From positions 96,674 through 160,673 of the forward strand of contig CAMAVS010000006.1 in assembly GCA_945861665.1 (NCBI GenBank): 64,000 nucleotides of DNA. The letters run 5' to 3'. This stretch comes from Chitinophaga pinensis (GTDB lineage Bacteria > Bacteroidota > Bacteroidia > UBA4408). The notes beneath the pieces are model-generated. The model saw nothing but the letters and a program-made list of their open reading frames with translations, had not been told where the DNA came from and did not search any database. Of the stretch, positions 59,257-64,000 are shown one piece after another. Made by a program: the position numbers and the translations under genes. Position 1 is the stretch's first letter. Each line of letters starts with the position of its first letter.

Positions 59257-60392
59257 AAGATTGGAAACCATATCGTTTAGGCGACTTTCTTGAAAGGCAG
59301 TATGACAGCATTTCAGTAGATAGTTTAATTAAATATAAACGCATCACAATAAAAACAAAGGGGCAAGGAATTGAATTGAGAGATGAAGTTGAAGGTATTG
59401 ATATCGGTACTAAAAATCAATTCAGGGCAAAGCACAATCAATTTCTTCTGTCTAAAATTGATGCAATGAATGGTGCATTTGGCATTGTTCCAGCTGAATG
59501 TGACGGAGGAATTATTACAGGAAATTTTTGGACTTATGATTTAAACGAAGAGATAATTGATAGAGAATATTTGCGATTACTGTGCATAAAACAAGAGTTT
59601 ACAAAATTCAGTTTGGCAGCCAGTGAAGGTACAACAAATAGAAAATATTTAAGGGAAAACAAATTTCTAAATCTCTCAATCTCCCTTCCTCCAATTACCG
59701 AACAACATCGTATTATTTCAAAAATTGAAAGTGTTAAGAAACGAGTTGAAGAAGTAAAAAAATTAAGAGAGGGGCAGGAAAAAGAATTAGCTAATTTTCA
59801 TTATAGCTATTTCAAAAATCTAATTGATGAATTTGGTTTATCATCATTAGGCGAGGGTATTGAACTTTGCAACGACTTTATTAAAATTGATGATGAAGTT
59901 ACTTATAGCCTTTGTAGAGTTCAAACAAAAACTTTAGGAATTGTTCTAAGAGAAAAAAAAACGGGATTTGAAATAAAAACAAAAAAACAACAAGTTTGCA
60001 AAGCAGGTGAATTTTTAGTAGCTGAAATGGACGCAAGATTTGGTGGCTACGGAATTGTGCCTGATGAATTAGACGGTGCTATTGTCAGCAGTCACTACTT
60101 TCTTTATTCTTTCAAAGAGGAAAAACTCAACAAAAAATATTTAGAATATTTCAGTAGAACAAATTGGTTCTTTGAACAGGTGGTTGCAAAAGGTTCAACC
60201 AACTATGCAGCAATAAGACCAAAACAAGTTTTGAATTATCAAATTCCACTCCCACCTATTGAGGCACAAAACAAAATAGTTTCCATACTTGATAAACTCA
60301 ATTTTGTAAAAATAAACCATATAGAAATAAATGAAGAATTAAGCCAATTGATACCTGCATTATTGGACAAGGCTTTTAAAGGAGAATTATAA
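59253..60392 (+). CDS. hsdS: type I restriction-modification specificity subunit S
   Basis: The 379-residue protein has two target recognition domains (about 1-140 and 195-325). Each is followed by a conserved helical spacer: LPPITEQHRIISKIESVKKR in the middle and LPPIEAQNKIVSILDKLNFV at the end. The two halves define the bipartite DNA target, which cannot be predicted by eye. Both domains and spacers look complete. It is followed after 19 bp by two small membrane-protein genes. Confidence 0.92.
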   Translation: MKDWKPYRLGDFLERQYDSISVDSLIKYKRITIKTKGQGIELRDEVEGIDIGTKNQFRAKHNQFLLSKIDAMNGAFGIVPAECDGGIITGNFWTYDLNEEIIDREYLRLLCIKQEFTKFSLAASEGTTNRKYLRENKFLNLSISLPPITEQHRIISKIESVKKRVEEVKKLREGQEKELANFHYSYFKNLIDEFGLSSLGEGIELCNDFIKIDDEVTYSLCRVQTKTLGIVLREKKTGFEIKTKKQQVCKAGEFLVAEMDARFGGYGIVPDELDGAIVSSHYFLYSFKEEKLNKKYLEYFSRTNWFFEQVVAKGSTNYAAIRPKQVLNYQIPLPPIEAQNKIVSILDKLNFVKINHIEINEELSQLIPALLDKAFKGEL

Positions 60393-60411
60393 AATAAAAT
60401 AGAGACAGAGA

Positions 60412-60651
60412 ATGAACCCAACTTTACAAATAATAATAACACTTGTTCCAATAGTTGGAGGTTTCCTCTATTGGCATTTCAGGACAGTAAACGCATTCAA
60501 AGACGACATACATAAACTTTCATTGAAGATGAAAGATTTAGAGCATCGTGACGAGTTACAACAACAGACAATTGACCAGTTGAAAGATTTGTTCCCACTT
60601 TTAAAAGCGGCATTTGAAAACAATCAAAATCAAAAACAATTAAAGAAATGA
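60412..60651 (+). CDS. small membrane-anchored coiled-coil protein linked to the RM operon
   Basis: A 79-residue protein with an N-terminal membrane helix (about 4-21) and a charged, probably coiled-coil helix (about 27-75, EHRDELQQQTIDQLKDL). It lies 19 bp after hsdS and overlaps the next gene as ATGA. I know no function; the position suggests it belongs to the same transcription unit. Confidence 0.6.
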   Translation: MNPTLQIIITLVPIVGGFLYWHFRTVNAFKDDIHKLSLKMKDLEHRDELQQQTIDQLKDLFPLLKAAFENNQNQKQLKK

Positions 60652-60902
60652 GCAATCACATAGACTTCGGACGACTATCATATCTTGGAGATAGATTAAA
60701 GGCTGGACTTGCTTCAAAGCAAGAGAAAGACGAGTATATGCTGATACTTTACAAAAACGGAAGCATTACTCAAAAACAATACAATGACTATTTAGCAAAT
60801 GGAAATAAAGCAAACACAGACGAAATTGTAAATGCTGCATTGGCAGTTGGAGCAGTTTTACTAATTGGTTATTTAATAAGTGAAATGTTTAAAGGAAAAT
60901 AA
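60648..60902 (+). CDS. small protein with C-terminal membrane helix linked to the RM operon
   Basis: The 84-residue protein has a soluble N-terminal part (about 1-55, resembling a short-C-terminal-domain or SHOCT-like helical hairpin: LASKQEKDEYMLILYKNGSI, TQKQYNDYL) and a membrane helix at 62-79. Translation is coupled to the upstream gene through ATGA. The SHOCT-like reading is a tentative pattern match. No function is known. Confidence 0.55.
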   Translation: MSNHIDFGRLSYLGDRLKAGLASKQEKDEYMLILYKNGSITQKQYNDYLANGNKANTDEIVNAALAVGAVLLIGYLISEMFKGK

Positions 60903-61136
60903 AAGCCAACGCAATTTGCAAGCACAATTAAAAACCGCACAAGCCAACACACGACCAAAGTTTTTAATAGAGCTTGCAAAGCCAACCCAAAAGAAAAATT
61001 GTTTTAAAAAAATTTCCAACGCTTCAAAAAAAAATAAAACACCCGACACACCAGCCAGACAAAAAAGCACTCGACAAATGACACAAACAGACGACATAAA
61101 AATGGTTGTAACCATCGACAGACAAGGAACGCCAGC
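60903..61136. other. non-coding tail of the restriction-modification cassette
   Basis: The plus strand is very rich in A and C. It contains the 66-bp palindrome at 60915-60980 and otherwise no feature. A 131-codon frame running through it (60880-61275) also crosses an attC-like site and has no coding character. Confidence 0.5.
60915..60980. repeat. 66-bp two-part palindrome after the RM operon
   Basis: TTTGCAAGC and ATTAAAAAC on the left pair exactly with GTTTTTAAT and GCTTGCAAA on the right. Each pair of arms is separated by a 3-nt bulge (ACA/AGA) and the loop is 24 nt. It begins 12 bp after the last stop codon and could act as a terminator, although there is no T-run beyond it. Confidence 0.6.
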
Positions 61137-61268
61137 CTATAACACGGGTTTGGCAAAAGTGGCGGTTCAGTGCTCCGCAGACACATTTGTGGTTAATCAA
61201 AGTTTGGTTCTCCGCATCAACATTTGTGGTGAAAATCGCCACCTTCGCCAAGCCCGAAACCGTTATAG
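61137..61268 (+). repeat. attC-like site 2
   Basis: A 132-bp palindrome. CTATAAC (61137-61143) pairs with GTTATAG (61262-61268). One A is unpaired on the left and AAACC on the right. The inner stem is CGGGTTTGGC-AAAAGTGGCG (61145-61164) against CGCCACCTTCGCCAAGCCCG (61237-61256), with two A-C mismatches. The loop holds a 21-nt imperfect direct repeat (CTCCGCA...ATTTGTGGT, twice). Confidence 0.75.
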
Positions 61269-61316
61269 TACATAGACCATGGCAACATTACTACCGAAAC
61301 AGACGTTATATAAAAT

Positions 61317-61739
61317 ATGAAATTTATGAAAAAATCAATTTTCTTGTTTGGTTTGTTATTCCTGTTGGGTTCTTGTAAGAAAGATTATCAATACGAAAAA
61401 ATAGATTCCGACATATTAGTCAAGGCAGAAAGTCAAGATTCAGAAATATCGATAAGATGTGAAACTGAACGTGAATATTCATGTAGTAATTTTGGAATAA
61501 CATACTGCGAAAAGACACGAAATAATGAAATAGTTGTTCATTTCAAAAAAGTTAAAGTTTCAGATCTTTGTTTGACATCATTTGGACCAGCCATGTGTAT
61601 AATTGATTTGGGACAACTTTTTGATGGTGAATATTCTGTTACATTCGAGTTGAATAACAAAAAAACCAAAGGAAAATTAAAAGTAGGATCAAACACTGAA
61701 TTGATTTTAGATTCGGGAGGAAATGTTAAGCCAAAATAG
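61317..61739 (+). CDS. small lipoprotein of unknown function (cassette gene)
   Basis: The 140-residue protein has a lipoprotein signal ending LLGSC (Cys20 from Met1; Met4 is an alternative start). The mature domain has four further cysteines (CETEREYSC, TYCEK, DLCLTSFGPAMC) and a beta-rich C-terminus (YSVTFELNNKKTKGKLKV). No family was recognised. It is the only gene of its 608-bp cassette, and its stop lies 8 bp before the ATAAC of the next attC-like site, typical cassette economy. Confidence 0.65.
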   Translation: MKFMKKSIFLFGLLFLLGSCKKDYQYEKIDSDILVKAESQDSEISIRCETEREYSCSNFGITYCEKTRNNEIVVHFKKVKVSDLCLTSFGPAMCIIDLGQLFDGEYSVTFELNNKKTKGKLKVGSNTELILDSGGNVKPK

Positions 61740-61743
61740 TACG

Positions 61744-61879
61744 TACTATAACACACGTCTAGCAAAAAAGCCGCAATTTCAGTAACGAAAAACGATAATA
61801 GAATAGCTTTCGATTATTAAACGCAAATAATATTAACTTTAAATCGGCTTCTTCGCTAGGCGTGAAACCGTTATGAGTA
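61744..61879 (+). repeat. attC-like site 3
   Basis: ATAAC (61748-61752) pairs with GTTAT (61870-61874), extended by TACT/AGTA outside. One A is unpaired on the left and AAACC on the right. The inner stem CACGTCTAGC-AAAAAAGCCG (61754-61773) pairs with CGGCTTCTTCGCTAGGCGTG (61845-61864). The two A-C mismatches fall at the same places as in site 2 although the stem sequence differs. Confidence 0.75.
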
Positions 61880-61883
61880 ATGC

Positions 61884-62732
61884 TTAGGGCGTACCACTCT
61901 CTCCCTTTTTCTTCGACCAAAGGGTAAACTTAATTCCCAAGTTGATTCCGATACCACCAAGTGAATAATTTCGTTTGTATAATTTCTGAGGTTGAGATTT
62001 ATCATCTGAAGTATAGTAGTACCACTCGGACTCATCACCGAACTGAACTTGTGAGAAATACGGATCATCATTGTACTGCATTTCATCAACTCCATCTGTG
62101 GTTTGCTCAGTTCTTTGTCCTTTACTAGGTTCGAACGGTTGATAAATCGCATAAATTTCCGTAAACAATGATAACCAATTATTGAAGTTGTAACTTGTTC
62201 CTAAGGCTAAATTATATCCCAACTTGGAACCACCTGTGTATTCATACTTCAAGGTAGATTCATCAAAACTCAATGGCAATTCCCCCTTGTTATACATCCT
62301 TTGATAATGGAATAACTTGCCAACTGTGTAATTCACTCCAAGTTTGGTGTACAAATCAAACTTTTTAATTGGAACGCTGAGAATGAGTTTTGCACTCCCT
62401 CTAAGGAACCGCCCTGAAAATTGGCGCTCTGTGTATCCGTCATTCTCGGCTACTGTTAAAGGTTTAAAATAAGAGCCAGATAATTCGTAACCGATGTTGT
62501 CAGTTAGCATATGTCCAAAACTAAGATCTGAACTAATTGCATCAGAAAACGAAAGATCTTCGAGTCTCCAAAACCAAGGGTTTGAGATTTGATGATAAGT
62601 ATTAACAATATATGAAGGGGGTTGCGAACCTTGGTTGATATGCTGATATCCAACAGAAACGGATCCATAAATATGTTGTCCCCAAGAAAATTGACAGAGT
62701 ATTAGAGTAATTAGAAAAAGTAAAAATTTCAT
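61884..62732 (-). CDS. outer-membrane beta-barrel-like protein (cassette gene in reverse orientation)
   Basis: The 282-residue protein has a signal peptide (about 1-18, LCQFSWGQ). Alternating hydrophobic and polar strands with aromatic ends follow (GSVSVGYQHI, IGYELSGSYFKPL, FDLYTKLGVNYTVGKL, LGYNLALGTSYNF, GIGINLGIKFTLW), in keeping with an OmpA-type eight-stranded barrel. No binding partner can be inferred. It lies opposite to the other cassette genes and needs its own promoter, which was not identified. Confidence 0.65.
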   Translation of the reverse strand: MKFLLFLITLILCQFSWGQHIYGSVSVGYQHINQGSQPPSYIVNTYHQISNPWFWRLEDLSFSDAISSDLSFGHMLTDNIGYELSGSYFKPLTVAENDGYTERQFSGRFLRGSAKLILSVPIKKFDLYTKLGVNYTVGKLFHYQRMYNKGELPLSFDESTLKYEYTGGSKLGYNLALGTSYNFNNWLSLFTEIYAIYQPFEPSKGQRTEQTTDGVDEMQYNDDPYFSQVQFGDESEWYYYTSDDKSQPQKLYKRNYSLGGIGINLGIKFTLWSKKKGESGTP

Positions 62733-62785
62733 AAATAGTATTTGAAGTAAAACAAAATGAATGCTGATAAAGTTACAATATACTC

Positions 62786-62911
62786 ATAACAGCGCCTAAG
62801 CAACAGCCCAGATCTTTCTTCGGAATAAAGGAAAATTTGAAACAAAAAACTCTATCTTCGAAAAACTAATAATTTTAAAAGTGGGCCGATCGCCTAGGCG
62901 CGGGCCGTTAT
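62786..62911 (+). repeat. attC-like site 4
   Basis: ATAAC (62786-62790) pairs with GTTAT (62907-62911). One A is unpaired on the left and GGGCC on the right. The inner stem is GCGCCTA/TAGGCGC, GC/GC, an internal loop and GCCC/GGGC. It closes the cassette with the reverse-oriented barrel gene. Confidence 0.72.
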
Positions 62912-62996
62912 AGCCAATGGCAACAAAGCTGAAACTTAGTTGCTAAATTTAAATATCTATTCATGTTTTAAATGTTACAAGAAAAATCAAATAAAA

Positions 62997-63038
62997 ATTA
63001 GGTTAATAAATTTAACTAGACTACATTTGTAACCTAAT
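62997..63038 (+). promoter_or_regulatory. promoter and possible operator of the 63057 operon
   Basis: TTAG (62998-63001), 20 nt, TACATTTG (63022-63029) forms a near-consensus promoter, about 27 bp before the ATG at 63057. A perfect 9-bp inverted repeat, ATTAGGTTA (62997-63005) and TAACCTAAT (63030-63038), covers the -33 box and the start region. A shorter GTTAA-N5-TTAAC lies between. This arrangement suits repression by the winged-helix protein encoded in the same operon. Confidence 0.5.
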
Positions 63039-63056
63039 AATTTTAAAAAACAAAAA

Positions 63057-63650
63057 ATGGAAAATCAAAATTTAACTTCCGAAGAACAAATTTCTATCAT
63101 TGAAAATTCTTTGAAACACAGTTCAAAACAAAAGACAGGTGCAAGCAATTACTATATAATTTGGGGGGTTATCCTGCCGGCATATTTTATAGTTCAATTT
63201 TTAAATGTTCATTTAAGAACCGATTTCACTGCATTGCTTTCTGATATTAGCATGTCATTTTATGCATTAGGAGGCTTACTTTCATTCTTGCAATCAAGAA
63301 AAGATGATAAAAATGAAACTGTAATTCCTTTAAATGAAAAAGTTTACAAATACGCTTGGATAGGAGCTAGTATAGGTATAGGAGTAATGAGTATTAGTCA
63401 AGGTTATTCGAATAATTTTATTGAGTTATTTTGCATAATCATTTTACTCATTTTTGGTTTAATCAATTTTATTATCGGAGGAGTTACTAATTTCAAACCT
63501 CTTATAATTGGTGGGGTTTTATCTATGCTTTTAATTATTTTAATTCCTTTAAGCACTATTGATTACAAGTTTCTAATCACTGCAATTGGAATTTTATTTA
63601 ATTGTCTAATACCAGGTTTGATGATGAAATACACCCGAGCCAATGTTTAA
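63057..63650 (+). CDS. polytopic membrane protein of unknown function (cassette gene)
   Basis: The 197-residue protein has a polar N-terminus (1-30) and about six hydrophobic segments (about 31-48, 57-78, 95-112, 119-140, 142-160, 165-190). I recognise no family. It overlaps the following regulator gene by 8 bp; pairing of a membrane protein with a small regulator recalls stress-response pairs, but that is inference. Confidence 0.65.
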   Translation: MENQNLTSEEQISIIENSLKHSSKQKTGASNYYIIWGVILPAYFIVQFLNVHLRTDFTALLSDISMSFYALGGLLSFLQSRKDDKNETVIPLNEKVYKYAWIGASIGIGVMSISQGYSNNFIELFCIIILLIFGLINFIIGGVTNFKPLIIGGVLSMLLIILIPLSTIDYKFLITAIGILFNCLIPGLMMKYTRANV

Positions 63651-63948
63651 TAATTTAGATTCAATTTTGCATTCACAAACTAGACTTGCCATTATATCAA
63701 TATTAATGGGGGTAGAAGAAGCAGAGTTTACTGCATTAAAAGAAATCACAAAAGTTTCAGCAGGTAATTTAAGTTTGCAATTGGATAAACTAAAAGAAAA
63801 TGAATATATTACTATTCAAAAGGACTTTAAAAATAAGTATCCAGTTACTAGATGTAGGATAACTAAAAAAGGAATTCTCGCATTTGAGGATTATGTAGAA
63901 ACACTTAAACAATATTTAGATATTAAGAAGTTAAACTTGGAAAAATAA
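63643..63948 (+). CDS. winged-helix transcriptional regulator (HTH_34/MarR-like)
   Basis: The 101-residue protein is a single winged-helix domain. SQTRLAIISILMGVEEAEF and VSAGNLSLQLDKLKENEYIT hold the recognition helix, with the wing at YPVTRCRITKKGILAFEDYV. The size and pattern match the small HTH_34-type regulators. It probably controls its own operon through the inverted repeat at 62997-63038. It overlaps the membrane-protein gene by 8 bp. Confidence 0.8.
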   Translation: MFNNLDSILHSQTRLAIISILMGVEEAEFTALKEITKVSAGNLSLQLDKLKENEYITIQKDFKNKYPVTRCRITKKGILAFEDYVETLKQYLDIKKLNLEK

Positions 63949-63991
63949 TTATACTCTAATTTATAGATGATTCGCATAGTTGCAAAGCCAC

Positions 63992-64000
63992 TGGCTATAA
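63992..64000 (+). repeat. left arm of attC-like site 5, cut by the window edge
   Basis: TGGCTATAA at the end of the window matches the start of an attC-like site. With an expected C next, it would be the reverse complement of GTTATAGCCA at 62907-62916, the left end of the same cassette. Confidence 0.55.

Larger units (their letters stand above)
53632..64000 (+). mobile_element. integron-like gene-cassette array, no integrase in window, continues past the right edge
   Basis: Five segments are bounded by GTT sites at 53631, 54950, 61262, 61870 and 62907, and by a further left arm at 63992. Their lengths are 1319, 6312, 608, 1037 and at least 1093 bp. Each protein-coding unit ends shortly before an attC-like palindrome. 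In every segment the bases after GTT at the left end are the reverse complement of the bases before AAC at the right end (GTTATGGGC, GTTATAGGC, GTTATAGTAC, GTTATGAGTA, GTTATAGCCA). This is the expected signature of cassettes that circularise through G^TT. The R-box sequence GTTATRG differs from the classical GTTRRRY, so the integrase would be of a distinct type. The integrase, attI and Pc promoter are not seen. Confidence 0.7.

Noticed and set aside
60880..61275. 131-codon open frame across the end of the RM cassette and attC-like site 2
   Set aside because: It crosses two palindromes, has low-complexity Lys/Gln/Thr composition and no family resemblance; the palindromic structure explains the sequence better.

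Overview
The window comes from a low-GC member of the Bacteroidota. Four things point there: a leftward str-S10-spc-alpha ribosomal protein operon with no tuf gene between fusA and rpsJ; promoters of the Bacteroidota type (TTTG/TTG, 19-21 nt, TAnnTTTG); secreted proteins with C-terminal type IX secretion (Por) sorting domains; and families common in this phylum (BatA/DUF58, SBBP repeats, eukaryotic-type citrate synthase, hybrid two-component propellers). The order or genus cannot be read from the sequence.

Layout. 1-2263: the 3' part of a block holding an M61 peptidase (cut by the window edge) and carA. 2279-20673: one long leftward ribosomal operon, rpsL to rplQ, with secY, map, infA and rpoA; it has a promoter in front of rpsL and a hairpin terminator after rplQ. 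20794-29929: an LTA-synthase-like membrane sulfatase, a BatA/VWA protein, a secreted SBBP-repeat protein and a large lipoprotein with a ten-unit propeller and a SpoIIE phosphatase domain. 30171-33039: a tightly packed four-gene sugar module (glycosyltransferase-like, methyltransferase, PfkB-type kinase, phosphosugar isomerase). 33352-52861: housekeeping genes (gltA, eno, mgtE, aroQ, xerD-like, prfC, uvrB, rpsF-rpsR-rplI, trxA, DUF58) with a 5'-truncated ABC substrate-binding gene at 45180-45884. tRNA-Asp (53009-53082) closes the conserved part.

The most unusual part is 53632-64000. It reads as an integron-like gene-cassette array without a visible integrase. Four long imperfect palindromes (54897, 61137, 61748, 62786) share one architecture: an outer arm ATAAC/GTTAT, one unpaired A on the 5' side, exactly five unpaired bases on the 3' side, then a long inner stem. 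A fifth site begins at the window end. If each segment between the G and TT of successive sites is closed into a circle, the outer arm becomes perfectly complementary over 9-10 bp, in five of five segments. This is what cassettes excised and inserted at G^TT should show. The cassettes carry a secreted type IX cargo protein, a complete type I restriction-modification operon with two small membrane proteins (a single 6.3-kb cassette), a lipoprotein, an outer-membrane-like protein in reverse orientation, and a membrane protein with its likely winged-helix autoregulator.

Reading conventions: coordinates of minus-strand genes are given low to high. Promoter calls rest on matches to the published Bacteroidota consensus, made by eye. 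Function calls are from family recognition; no database search was run.
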